Below the pieces are notes generated by a model, which did no database searches, had not been told where the DNA came from, and saw only the letters and a program-made list of their open reading frames with translations. Of a stretch of 64,000 bases of DNA, positions 36,169-45,251 are shown piece by piece. The stretch covers positions 21,416 to 85,415 of the forward strand of contig NZ_AFPB01000036.1 of NCBI RefSeq assembly GCF_000218485.1, read 5' to 3'. The position numbers and the translations under genes were made by a program. Numbering within the stretch: position 1 is the stretch's first letter; each line of letters starts with the position of its first letter. Source of the DNA: Aquimarina agarivorans (GTDB taxonomy: Bacteria; Bacteroidota; Bacteroidia; Flavobacteriales; Flavobacteriaceae).

Positions 36169-36435
36169 TTAGATTGTATTGACTTTAGAGTTTTCTTCTA
36201 ACGTACATTGACAAAGCAGCCGGTATTCACCTGGAGAAAAGCCTAATCGTTTTAACAATTTCGTTTCGTTTTGGGTAATTTCCCCCAAATTTCCATAATT
36301 TTTCTTAACAAGGCATCTACCGCATCTGCCTCTTAAACACTGAAACGGAATATCGGTATCATAATCATACAGATTAGAGAGGGGCTCTCCTTTTTCAAGC
36401 TCAAAAGTTGATTTTCCTATATTAATTTTCTTCAT
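36169..36435 (-). CDS. [2Fe-2S] ferredoxin
   Basis: 88 residues with the plant-type cluster pattern CLRGRCGRC ... LLCQC: four to five Cys in the expected spacing. A candidate electron donor to the desaturase encoded next to it, or for maintaining other iron enzymes. It starts 26 bases after the halogenase-like gene. Confidence 0.85.
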   Translation of the reverse strand: MKKINIGKSTFELEKGEPLSNLYDYDTDIPFQCLRGRCGRCLVKKNYGNLGEITQNETKLLKRLGFSPGEYRLLCQCTLEENSKVNTI

Positions 36436-36461
36436 TTACAAAATAAATTTCTGCTAACTGA

Positions 36462-37364
36462 TTATATTTTTTGAAAAGGAGTACCCAAACTATTCTCTGT
36501 TCTTATTTGGTTATGCTTAAAGGTATCCTCCCCGCTCACCAAAACACATCCATAACCTGATTTTTTTAACTGAAAAAAACCTCCATGTCCGTGAAATTCA
36601 TCATGGTTAGGATATACTTTAACCTGAGTAGGAACAAATCGTGAAGAAAATGCAAACCGTGTAGATCTTTCACTTACGTTCGGATGCGAACCATGAATAC
36701 ACTTTGAGGTAAATAAGATAAATTCTCCTGCCTTCATTTCTATTGACTTACTTTCCATTTCATCAGGATCCCATTTTGGATCTATTTTAAACTCTTCAAA
36801 ATCGTACCCGTAAAAATTATCTTTCTCTATAGGTGTGTATTCGGTATCCCTCCCTCCCGTCACTGGCAATCCTTCATTATAGTACTGCTTTTTATGTGTT
36901 CCAGGTAAAAACTTCATACATCCATTTTCAATCGTTGCATCAGTAAATGCTGTCCATGCTGTAATTTCGACATACTCATCTTTACCCGATATGGTTGGCT
37001 GTAAAATAGGATCTCCTGTTACGTATTGAAATGTTCCCACCTGATGCCAGTCCGTACCTGCACTTTTAGGGAATTTCGGAAAGAATTCTGTTCGCCAGCA
37101 TAAAATATCTTCTCCTAATATAACTTTTACTTTTTCCAAAATTTTGACGTTCGATATATGATCAGAAAGATCTTGAACGTCGAAATGTCGATCCCATCCA
37201 ACATTATTCTTGTGTATTGCATGATTCTGAATCATACTTTTAGACCGAATATTCTTAAGCATGGTCTTTGCTATATCCGGATCATATGCTCTAAAGGGAC
37301 CTACTACCCCGTCTTTATCAAAAATTGCTTTTATTTCTTTGGCATTTAAATGATCTAAATTCAT
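36462..37364 (-). CDS. SyrB2/CytC3-like non-heme iron, alpha-ketoglutarate halogenase (HxV variant)
   Basis: 300 residues, close to SyrB2 in length. From memory of SyrB2, long stretches match: CWRTEFFPKFP, GTDWHQVGTFQY, TAWTAFTDATIENGC, FLPGTHK, MKAGEFILFTSKCIHGSHP, FSSRFVP, VYPNHDEFHGHGG. The first iron His is His107 and the second His224. The position that is Asp in hydroxylases and Ala or Gly in halogenases is Val109 (HQV), so a carboxylate ligand is absent and halide binding is possible. In characterised members the substrate is an amino acid tethered to a carrier protein. Valine at this site is unusual and activity is unproven. Confidence 0.8.
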   Translation of the reverse strand: MNLDHLNAKEIKAIFDKDGVVGPFRAYDPDIAKTMLKNIRSKSMIQNHAIHKNNVGWDRHFDVQDLSDHISNVKILEKVKVILGEDILCWRTEFFPKFPKSAGTDWHQVGTFQYVTGDPILQPTISGKDEYVEITAWTAFTDATIENGCMKFLPGTHKKQYYNEGLPVTGGRDTEYTPIEKDNFYGYDFEEFKIDPKWDPDEMESKSIEMKAGEFILFTSKCIHGSHPNVSERSTRFAFSSRFVPTQVKVYPNHDEFHGHGGFFQLKKSGYGCVLVSGEDTFKHNQIRTENSLGTPFQKI

Positions 37365-37491
37365 TGCTTTATGGTTTAATTTTGTTAATTACATTAGCTT
37401 AGTTTTTATAAAGATGTTTTTTTCAAAACTTTATCACAGATTCTAAGGCATAATCTGATTTAAAAAAAACTTACATGATTTAAAAAAGGGT

Positions 37492-38232
37492 TTAAATCAT
37501 TACTTTTTTTTGAATTGATTCATAAAAATGGTTCAAATTATCATTCATGAAAAAATGACCTCCCTGAAACTCTAGATAATTAAAATTGCTTGTAGTATAC
37601 ATTTTCCAATTTTCAACATATTTCGGAGGGCATACAAAATCATTACTTCCTGCTGCCACTAATATGGGAATGTCGAGTATTTTTTTGGTTTATAATCATA
37701 ACAGTCAATTACCTTAAAATCGGCTCGAAGTATAGGTTCAATAAAATCCAGTAAATCTGGTTCATTTAAAATTTTCTGGGGAAGGCCTCCGTAACTTTTA
37801 ATTTGTTTCCAAAAATCTTCTTTAATTAAATTATATAGTGGTTTTCTTTTTTTATATTATGCGGTGCCGACCCTGCCGCTAAAATTAACTGTTTTATATT
37901 TTTTCTTTTAGAGCAATCGCTAATTCATAAGCGATTAGGGTACCCAAACTATACCCAAAAAAGTAGGTTGGAAGGTCAGGTAATGCTGTAAATTCGTTTA
38001 AAAGCTGTTCTGTAATGGTATGTACATTATCAAAAAGTGGTTCTTTCATGCGTTTCCCTCTTCCAGGTAAATCTACAATCAAAACCTGTACATCACTGCT
38101 TAATCTATTGGCTACAGCATGTAATGCTGAAGGTGCTGCCCCGGCAAAAGGAAAAAAGATCCACCTACATTTGTAATCTGTATTACCTTGCTCTCTCATA
38201 GAAAACCAAGGTGAAATATTTTTATACTTCAT
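37492..38232 (-). pseudogene. Type II thioesterase broken by three homopolymer frameshifts
   Basis: The intact first part (37894-38232, 112 residues) has IFFPFAGAAPSALHAV and the nucleophile GYSLGT of GrsT-like editing thioesterases. Reading across T-runs at 37899-37904, 37847-37853 and 37680-37686 (+ strand) with one base adjusted at each restores a full protein: QLILAAGSAPHN, PLYNLIKEDFWKQ, DIPILVAAGSNDFV (Asp) and LEFQGGHFFMND (His), ending at a TAA at 37492. All catalytic residues survive. Type II thioesterases remove misprimed chains from carrier domains. It lies 5 bases downstream of the serine-type adenylation gene. Confidence 0.8.
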
Positions 38233-38237
38233 TATTT

Positions 38238-39749
38238 TTATAACTCAGCTATCAGTTGTTTCCTGTTTAACTTTCCACTTGACAATAAAGGGAATTCCTC
38301 CTTGAAAATAAACCTGTTAGGAATCATGTAGGTTGGAATTTTAGCTTTCAACTGCTCTTTAATCTGGCTTTCTTTAATTTCAGAATTTGCTTTATAAAAA
38401 GCGTATAAAAACTGATTACTGTCATTTTCATTCATTAAAACAACTACATCTTTTATGTTTCCTATTGTTTTAAGCTGCTTTTCAATATCTGTCAGTTCAA
38501 CTCGTAAACCTCTCAACTTAACCTGAAAATCTTTTCGTCCTACGAAACAAATGTTCAAAGACTCCTTGTCCTTGTACACAATATCACCGGTTTTATAGGC
38601 ACGAATATTTTGATGGTACGGAAGTTTAACAAATTTTAAATCTGTCAGTTCTTCATTATTCACATAGTTTCTTGCCAATCCTATTCCTGTAATATACAAT
38701 TCCCCTTCTTCTCCGTTATTTTTCTCCCGCAACTCTTCATCAAGCACAAATAATTTTATGTTGCTAATAGCTTTTCCTATCGGTGCTGTTTTATAAAATC
38801 GTTCCTTTTCCCTGAAAGCATAGTGAGATACATCTATACTTGCCTCTGTAGGCCCATATAAATTAACTAATACCCCCTGTGAATTCTTAAAAAACTGATT
38901 GAATGTATTTACACTCGATACTAATAATTTTTCTCCACTGGTGAATATATATTTTAATGATGCAACAGGATTTATATCTTCCTTTATTGATAAGTACTCA
39001 AGAAATAAACGAAATACAGATGGTACGAAATGAATAACATTGATTTGATGTTTTTTAATCATCTTAAACATTAATCTTACATCCTGTTCTCTTCCTCCTG
39101 GAAGCAATACTACCGAAGCTCCATACATCGACCACCAAAATATCTCCCATACAGAAACATCAAATGTATACACTGTTTTAAAGAACAGAGTATCAGAAGA
39201 TGTTATCGGGTATGCACCCTGCATCCAAACCAACCTATTATATAATCCTGAATGTTCTAAGGCAACTCCTTTGGGTTTTCCGGTAGATCCTGAGGTATAG
39301 ATTACATAAGCCAAGTCATGACCAGAAACTGATACTGCTGGTCTTTCCTTAGAAAACAGAGTTATGTTTGTGTTATTTAAAGAAATATGATTTCCTTTAA
39401 AAGAATCATACGCTGCAGTTTTAGCACTTGTTATCAAAGTCTTAATTTTACTATCTTCAAAAATAGAATTTAGACGTTCTGTTGGGTATAAAGGATCTAA
39501 CGGCAGATAGGCTGCCCCCAACTTCAGTAATGAATAAATAGTAGTAATCATTTCAATTGAACGTACCATCAAAATTCCGACGATATCACCTTTTTTCACA
39601 CCCGAGTTAAGGAGCATATTTGCCATTTGACTCGAACGCTCGTCCAGTTCTGAATACAGTATTTTATGGTCGCCCTCAATAACGGCTATTTTGTTTGCAT
39701 GCACATGAAAAGCCTCCTGTATATCTGAAAGAATATTTTTGTTTTCCAT
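38238..39749 (-). CDS. Stand-alone adenylation enzyme with serine-type code (aminomalonyl-ACP pathway)
   Basis: 503 residues, a free A domain with YTSGSTGKPKG, NLYGPTE, YKTGDIV and the final SSGKLNRK lysine. Specificity residues read by eye from FDVSVW, VIHFVPS, IFTSGE and LYGPTEASID give D-V-W-H-F-S-L-I-D-K, matching the classical serine code. ZmaJ of zwittermicin plays this role, loading Ser on a free ACP. The three preceding genes are the other members of such a cassette. No carrier domain is fused, in line with a partner ACP. Confidence 0.9.
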   Translation of the reverse strand: MENKNILSDIQEAFHVHANKIAVIEGDHKILYSELDERSSQMANMLLNSGVKKGDIVGILMVRSIEMITTIYSLLKLGAAYLPLDPLYPTERLNSIFEDSKIKTLITSAKTAAYDSFKGNHISLNNTNITLFSKERPAVSVSGHDLAYVIYTSGSTGKPKGVALEHSGLYNRLVWMQGAYPITSSDTLFFKTVYTFDVSVWEIFWWSMYGASVVLLPGGREQDVRLMFKMIKKHQINVIHFVPSVFRLFLEYLSIKEDINPVASLKYIFTSGEKLLVSSVNTFNQFFKNSQGVLVNLYGPTEASIDVSHYAFREKERFYKTAPIGKAISNIKLFVLDEELREKNNGEEGELYITGIGLARNYVNNEELTDLKFVKLPYHQNIRAYKTGDIVYKDKESLNICFVGRKDFQVKLRGLRVELTDIEKQLKTIGNIKDVVVLMNENDSNQFLYAFYKANSEIKESQIKEQLKAKIPTYMIPNRFIFKEEFPLLSSGKLNRKQLIAEL

Positions 39750-39766
39750 TTACGATTAAATAAGAA

Positions 39767-40873
39767 TTATACGTATAAGAACTCTTTGGGAATAAGTACT
39801 TCATGTATTTGGGTTGACCCTTCAATAATCTCCATAATTTTAGCATCTCTGTATAGCCGCTCAGTAAATGACGAGTTAAGATGACAGCCTTTGGCTCCTA
39901 AAATTTGAATGGCATTGGACGTTACGCTGGTTGCCGCTTTAGAAGCTACGTATTTTGCTAAAAGTGTTTTACGCACCATCGATAGGTCGAATATTTCTCT
40001 AGCCTCTGCAGCTGCTGTACAAAAGTTTTTTGCAGATTCTACATCTACAATCATTTCTGTCAACAGTTTTTGAACCAATTGATGCTTATTAAGTCTGTCT
40101 TTTTCTCTTACATGCTTTATGGCTTCACTTAAAGCTGCCTCTGCGATTCCCAGACTTCCGCATGCTGTAGTAAAGCGCCCTTCGTCGAGTCCAAAATTAA
40201 TAGCTGTAGAAACACCATCAATCTCGCTTCCGATTGTATTTTCCTTCGGAACCACACAATCCGTAAACTCAAGTTCTGCAAGCATATTAGCCTTTAACCC
40301 AAGCATATTTTTTATTGATTTGATTTTTAAACCTGGGTTATTTCTTTCAACAATAACTGCAATCGTTTTATTTTCCAATTTGCAAAGTACCAGAAAGAAA
40401 TCTGCAATTTGCCCAAGTGTTATCCACCGTTTTACACCGTTAAGAACAAAGTGATCTTTTTTGTCTGTCAAACACGTTTCCACAGACCTTAAATCACTTC
40501 CAGCGTTAGGCTCCGTTAAAGCAATTCCGCCAATTTTTTCGCCTGTGGCAATTAAGGGTAGCCACTTATCTCTGATTTCTCTGGAACCAAATCGTTGAAT
40601 AGGCTGTGTAACCATACCTGTTACGGTTAACATATTTTCAACTGAGCCATGTCCCTGAGCCATTATTTTATGAAGAGACATAATATCGTATGCATTCATA
40701 TTCTGCCCCCCGTATTTGCTTTTTACACAAGCTCCAAAATATCCCTTATCAGCAATATTTTTTATTACTGCATTGGGGATATTTTGAGTTACATCCATTT
40801 CTATAGCATACGGTGTAATATATTCTGAAACAAAAGAAATTACTTCCTTTTCAAAGTCTGAATTGAACCCCAT
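39767..40873 (-). CDS. Acyl-CoA dehydrogenase-like flavoprotein (aminomalonyl-ACP pathway)
   Basis: 368 residues from the ATG at 40873 (MGFNSDFEKEVISFV); a longer frame to 40927 would overlap the ACP gene. Family motifs: GGIALTEPNAGSDL, FVLNGVKRWITLG, and the C-terminal IQILGAKGCHLNS ... EIIEGSTQIHEVLI. In zwittermicin (ZmaG) and FkbI-type cassettes such enzymes oxidise the ACP-bound unit to the malonyl-type acid. It starts one base after the ACP gene stop, so the two are translationally coupled. Confidence 0.85.
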   Translation of the reverse strand: MGFNSDFEKEVISFVSEYITPYAIEMDVTQNIPNAVIKNIADKGYFGACVKSKYGGQNMNAYDIMSLHKIMAQGHGSVENMLTVTGMVTQPIQRFGSREIRDKWLPLIATGEKIGGIALTEPNAGSDLRSVETCLTDKKDHFVLNGVKRWITLGQIADFFLVLCKLENKTIAVIVERNNPGLKIKSIKNMLGLKANMLAELEFTDCVVPKENTIGSEIDGVSTAINFGLDEGRFTTACGSLGIAEAALSEAIKHVREKDRLNKHQLVQKLLTEMIVDVESAKNFCTAAAEAREIFDLSMVRKTLLAKYVASKAATSVTSNAIQILGAKGCHLNSSFTERLYRDAKIMEIIEGSTQIHEVLIPKEFLYV

Positions 40874-40874
40874 A

Positions 40875-41126
40875 TTATACTGACGGTGTTTTTTTAAATC
40901 TTTCATCAATAATCTCAGCAATAGCATCTATTGAACTAAGATTTTCAAGTGACACTTCATCTGGATCCAGTTCTATTTTGTATTCTTTTTCTATAAACAG
41001 AATTATCTGCATTGCAAATAAAGAATGAACCAAGCCCAGTTCGAAGAAGTTTTCGTCATCATCTATCTCATTTCCCTGAAGAATAGGTTTAATACGTTCT
41101 CTAATTTTTTCTTTAATTTTATCCAT
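40875..41126 (-). CDS. Discrete acyl carrier protein of FkbJ/ZmaH type
   Basis: 83 residues. The carrier motif is FFELGLVHSLFAMQ, with phosphopantetheine Ser35; the 'LGLVxSL' form is typical of the free ACPs used for methoxy-, hydroxy- and aminomalonyl-ACP extender units. It probably carries the seryl thioester while it is oxidised to aminomalonyl. It lies between the two dehydrogenase genes. Confidence 0.85.
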   Translation of the reverse strand: MDKIKEKIRERIKPILQGNEIDDDENFFELGLVHSLFAMQIILFIEKEYKIELDPDEVSLENLSSIDAIAEIIDERFKKTPSV

Positions 41127-41148
41127 GAATTAATTATTATTGTTTGTA

Positions 41149-42006
41149 TTATAAATCATATTTATAAAATCCTTCACCTGACTTCATCCCTAAAAGATTG
41201 GCATTCACCATTTTTTTCAGTAAAAAACAAGGTCTGAATTTATCGTCGTTAAAACCGTCCTGAAGCATATAAAGTGATTTTAAAATTGTATCTAAACCAA
41301 TAAGATCAGCCGTTTCAAGAGGTCCCATTCTATGCCCGAAACACTCTTTAAACAGAGTGTCGATATCTTTAGCCGTTGACACTCCTTCCTGTAGCATAAA
41401 AACTGCTTCATTTACAAAAATCATCATAGCTCTGTTTGTAACAAAACCAGGGGAATCGTTAACTACAAGCGTTCTTTTATTTAACTGACTCATTTGATCT
41501 TGTAAAAAAGTTATTGTACTTTCTGTAGTGTGATAACCTCTTATTAACTCGACCATTTGTTTCAAAGGAACAGGGTTCATAAAATGAACACCGATTACAT
41601 TTTCAGGCTTTGGAAGTAAGTTGGCTACTTTTGTAATGGATACTGCCGAGGTGTTTACCGCCCATTTAGTATCTTTTCTGCAAATAGATCTCAACTTTTC
41701 ATAAACCTCTTTTTTTATATCCCAATCTTCGGTAACATTTTCAATTATTAAATCAGCATCCTTTGCCTCCAAATAATCGCAGGTAAAATTTATTCTTCCT
41801 ATTATTTCTTCTTTAGTTTCCTCAGAGCTGGAGTAATTCTTGTGGAACTTATATAACCGCAGATTTTTCTTAATTTGTTTTTCGCTTTTTTCCAATTGAT
41901 CTGCTGATATATCTATCAGTGTTACTGGAAATCCATATTGGGCAAAATTATGGGCAACACCAGTTCCCATAACTCCTGCTCCCATAATTGTAATGTTAAC
42001 AGACAT
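41149..42006 (-). CDS. 3-hydroxyacyl-CoA dehydrogenase-like enzyme (aminomalonyl-ACP pathway)
   Basis: 285 residues, the usual length. N-terminal Rossmann motif GAGVMGTGVAHNFAQYG, followed by ENVTEDWDIKKEVYEKL, the catalytic segment GVHFMNPVPLKQMVEL and the C-terminal helical domain (FVTNRAMMIFVNEAV, MGPLETADLIGLDTI). ZmaI/FkbK-like enzymes oxidise the side-chain alcohol of the ACP-bound unit to the aldehyde. With the ACP and acyl dehydrogenase it forms the core of the cassette. About 220 bases without a gene precede it, so it may begin a separate transcript. Confidence 0.85.
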   Translation of the reverse strand: MSVNITIMGAGVMGTGVAHNFAQYGFPVTLIDISADQLEKSEKQIKKNLRLYKFHKNYSSSEETKEEIIGRINFTCDYLEAKDADLIIENVTEDWDIKKEVYEKLRSICRKDTKWAVNTSAVSITKVANLLPKPENVIGVHFMNPVPLKQMVELIRGYHTTESTITFLQDQMSQLNKRTLVVNDSPGFVTNRAMMIFVNEAVFMLQEGVSTAKDIDTLFKECFGHRMGPLETADLIGLDTILKSLYMLQDGFNDDKFRPCFLLKKMVNANLLGMKSGEGFYKYDL

Positions 42007-42229
42007 CGTTCTTAATATTTAAGTAGTTTTAATCTTTTTGTTAGTAATCAAATGAGTAGTTGTTTATTAAATTTAAAACAACTTCATAAAACCATCGGTA
42101 TTTTCTATAAGAGTGAAAAATGATTCAATTACTTAATTATAGTTTAAAGCCTCAGTTTTAAAAAAGTGTTTTTTCAGATGAATTCACGTTGTAAACGAGT
42201 GTCAAACCCTTTGTTTCCATAGGAAAGCA

Positions 42230-43408
42230 TTAACTAAGCTGTGTGACTAAGTCATTTAATTTGCTGTTTTCTATTTCTTCAAGTTTTAAAGTAACTCCCA
42301 ATTCTTCCTTAATTCTGTTTCTAAAGCATACAATATTTATTGGGTCTTTTTTCTTAAAATTTAGTTCTTTACTTTCTTCAAAGGATTCCTTAAAAACCTC
42401 AGTATAAATATTCCCAAGTAGTTTATAATTTCTATTTTTAGCAGGAGTATCCAACATTGTATTTTGTACTTCAGGAAACCAAAACCTGCTTCGGTTAAAT
42501 TCGTAAGTTGGAAGTTCTGTTTTTTTACAGGAGAAAGGCGCCAGTATTTCTTCCCAATTAACATCAATACCATAACTACATATATTTGTAAGTGCCGTTA
42601 ACAGAGCTGTTCGTTCAAATTTGGGCTGACTTATATTTATGGTTGTTACTTCGGAAAATGATTCTTTAATTAATGGGTTTAAAGTAGGTTTAAAGCCTAT
42701 TTCTATAAAACATTTTATGCCGCGACTGAGAACTGCCTCCACTCCTTTGTGGAATCTTACTGTTTTTCTGAGATGGTCTGCCCAGTAATTATGAGAAATT
42801 TCTTTATCAGTGATAAATTCTCCTTTGACATTTGACACCAAATGTAATACTGGCTTATTTATCTCTATGCCTCTAGCATATTCTGTTAACTCTTCTATTA
42901 CAGGGTCCATAAGACATGAATGTGCTGCATGAGAAACCGAAAGATAATTAACACTAACCTGCTGTTTCTTAAATGAGTTTTCTATTTTTTTCAGTTCTTC
43001 CAGATAACCAGAAACCACCACAGCTTTTTCTCCATTAACAGCTGCTATATCAACATTTGCTCCTGTTTCTACTATAACTTCCTTTACACGGGCTTCTTCT
43101 TCAATTATTGCTAGCATTCTGCCTTCATTCCCTACGCTTTCTATCAGTGAAGCTCTTTTTTGTATTAGCTGTAAAACAGATTTTATATCTAAAACACCTG
43201 CCAGACAAATTCCAGTATATTCACCTATACTGTGACCAATTAAGGTATCAGGAATAACTCCCCAATGCATCAACTGTTTTGCGAATGCTATTCCGAAACT
43301 AAATATAGCCGGATGCGCAGCTTCTGCAGACCCCAGTACTTCCTCTGAGCTTTCAAACATATTTTTTTTAGATCCTTTCCGCTGATTTCGTAAAAGGCGT
43401 CTTGACAT
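42230..43408 (-). CDS. PKS acyltransferase domain (C-terminal part of the KS-AT module)
   Basis: 392 residues. The AT core has LIGHSIGEYTGICLAG (nucleophile Ser) and SHAAHSCLM where malonyl-specific ATs usually read xAFHS. The linker PTYEFNRSRFWFPE follows, and the last 90 residues have no recognisable ACP. The true N-terminus lies in the upstream KS frame: T8 at 43362-43369 and A5 at 43488-43492 (+ strand) each need one base to restore FVFSGHGSQDREIGKWMYEHY and the join. Because no ACP is fused and the aminomalonyl cassette follows directly, this AT is the best candidate for loading aminomalonyl. That is inference. Confidence 0.8.
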   Translation of the reverse strand: MSRRLLRNQRKGSKKNMFESSEEVLGSAEAAHPAIFSFGIAFAKQLMHWGVIPDTLIGHSIGEYTGICLAGVLDIKSVLQLIQKRASLIESVGNEGRMLAIIEEEARVKEVIVETGANVDIAAVNGEKAVVVSGYLEELKKIENSFKKQQVSVNYLSVSHAAHSCLMDPVIEELTEYARGIEINKPVLHLVSNVKGEFITDKEISHNYWADHLRKTVRFHKGVEAVLSRGIKCFIEIGFKPTLNPLIKESFSEVTTINISQPKFERTALLTALTNICSYGIDVNWEEILAPFSCKKTELPTYEFNRSRFWFPEVQNTMLDTPAKNRNYKLLGNIYTEVFKESFEESKELNFKKKDPINIVCFRNRIKEELGVTLKLEEIENSKLNDLVTQLS

Positions 43409-43457
43409 TCATCTATAACTGAACGGAAAACAGCATAATGCTCATACATCCATTTTC

Positions 43458-45227
43458 CTATCTCTCTATCCTGAGATCCGTGTCCAGAAAAACAAATGCA
43501 ATTCCAGATTTATTAGTGCTATTTATATAATTAAACAACCCCAGTTTCTTACTTCCATCTAAAAAAGCGTTTAACCTTTTAATTATCTCTTTTTTGGTTT
43601 TTCCAACAACGCCTGTTCTGTATTTATGTCTTTTACCTTTCACTACTTGTGTATAACATATATTTTTCAAAGGCTGTTCTGTATGCTTCAGAAATTGTAT
43701 CATATTTTTAACCTGAGCATTTAAATTGTTCTTCTTATATGCAGATAAGACTAACCCATATAATTCATTACCTTCCGAAGTATCATTCTCTGTCTGGTCT
43801 TCCTTACTTGTTTTTAGCACTAAATGAGCATTACTTCCTCCAATTCCGAATGAACTCACCCCTACATACACTTCATCCTTCTGCTTTTTTAGATCTTTTA
43901 CTTCCAAGGGTACCTCAATCGGATACTCATTCCAGTCTATTTGTGAATTTGGATGATGAAAGTTTACCTGTGGAGGAATCACTCTGTTTTTAGCTATCAA
44001 TGCAGCTTTAATTACAGACAATATTCCTGAGGCGGCTTCTGCATGTCCAAAATTTGCTTTTAATGCTCCCAGGTAAAGCACCGATTTACGATTATTGTTT
44101 TTACAATAAGTATTTGCCACAGAGTAGTATTCAATAGGGTCGCCCAGACTTGTACCAGGTCCGTGTGCTTCTATATAATCTAATTTTTCTGGGTCAATAT
44201 TCCCTGCTTTCAGACAGTCGTTAATGACAGCTTCCTGACTTTTTCCGTTAGGAGCTGTCATACCGTTACCACCTCCGTTATGATTAATTGAAGAGCTAGT
44301 TATAACGGCCTGAATATTATCATTGTCTCTAATAGCATCTTCCAGTCTTTTGAGGACAATAACTCCACAACCTTCACCCAATGCAAAGCCGTTTGCGTGT
44401 TCGTCAAAAGATTTACAAGTAGCATCATTACTTAAAGCACCCAACTTACAACGGGAAATAATTTCTTGTGGGGTTAATATTAAATTAACACCCCCTGCGA
44501 GTATGTAATCACTCTCTTTCAACAACAAACTATTAATTCCAAGGTGCACAGCTGTCATAGAAGAAGAGCAGGCTGTATCTACCGTTAAGCTAGGTCCATT
44601 TAAGCTCATCAGATAAGAAATTCTTCCGGCAGCAACCCCACGACTGTTTCCTGTTCCTGAGTAAAAGTTAATGTTCTCAAATTGATTTGTCTTCAGAGAT
44701 AAAGATCGGTAATCACTGGTTCCGACTCCTATAAACACTCCTGTTTTTTTATTTTGTAAATTTTGTAATGCAAATCCTCCATTTTCAATTGCCTTATAGG
44801 CTGTTTCAAGAATTAACCGTTGCTGTGGATCCATTTCTATCGCCTCATTGGGGGAAATCCCAAAAAAGCCTGGGTCAAACAAATCTATATCGTCAATAAA
44901 CCCTCCTTCCTTCACATATACTTTGCCTTTGCTTCCTTGATCAGGCATATAAAAATCATCCATATTCCATCCTCTATTTTTAGGATAATCAGTCACCTCG
45001 GATTCTCCGTTTAATAGTGCCTTCCACAAATCGTCAGTCGAATTTATACCAGCTGGAAGCTTACATGACATTCCTACGACGGCGATACTTTCTCTTTTTT
45101 CTTTTTGTGATTTTATTTTTTTTATAGTATTTAGAAAGCCGTTTAAAAGATCAGGGGAAACATTGTTGTCCTTTAGTTTATTAATAAAAAGTTTTATATC
45201 TGAGCTCATTTTCAATATATATTTCAA
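43458..45227 (-). CDS. PKS ketosynthase domain (N-terminal part of the KS-AT module)
   Basis: 589 residues. N-terminal docking-like helix (VSPDLLNGFLNTIKKIKSQKEKRESIAVVGMSC) followed by KS with DTACSSS, EAHGPGT and ANFGHAEAASG: a full Cys-His-His set, so active. A KS-AT linker follows, then the start of the AT (SGIAFVF) before the frame is lost at a five-base run (43488-43492) and runs into a false end (LDTDLRIER). The preceding gene is an ACP-ended PKS module, so this module should accept its chain. Confidence 0.85.
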   Translation of the reverse strand: MKYILKMSSDIKLFINKLKDNNVSPDLLNGFLNTIKKIKSQKEKRESIAVVGMSCKLPAGINSTDDLWKALLNGESEVTDYPKNRGWNMDDFYMPDQGSKGKVYVKEGGFIDDIDLFDPGFFGISPNEAIEMDPQQRLILETAYKAIENGGFALQNLQNKKTGVFIGVGTSDYRSLSLKTNQFENINFYSGTGNSRGVAAGRISYLMSLNGPSLTVDTACSSSMTAVHLGINSLLLKESDYILAGGVNLILTPQEIISRCKLGALSNDATCKSFDEHANGFALGEGCGVIVLKRLEDAIRDNDNIQAVITSSSINHNGGGNGMTAPNGKSQEAVINDCLKAGNIDPEKLDYIEAHGPGTSLGDPIEYYSVANTYCKNNNRKSVLYLGALKANFGHAEAASGILSVIKAALIAKNRVIPPQVNFHHPNSQIDWNEYPIEVPLEVKDLKKQKDEVYVGVSSFGIGGSNAHLVLKTSKEDQTENDTSEGNELYGLVLSAYKKNNLNAQVKNMIQFLKHTEQPLKNICYTQVVKGKRHKYRTGVVGKTKKEIIKRLNAFLDGSKKLGLFNYINSTNKSGIAFVFLDTDLRIER

Positions 45228-45251
45228 TTATTTTAACTACTTCAGGCAGTT

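Noticed and set aside
36462..37364. Plain phytanoyl-CoA dioxygenase-type hydroxylase
   Set aside because: The usual HxD is replaced by HQV and the surrounding sequence follows SyrB2-type halogenases, so a halogenase-like label was preferred, with caution.
38238..42006. Methoxymalonyl-ACP cassette
   Set aside because: No FkbH-like glyceryl transferase or O-methyltransferase is present, and a serine-type A domain is; aminomalonyl fits better.
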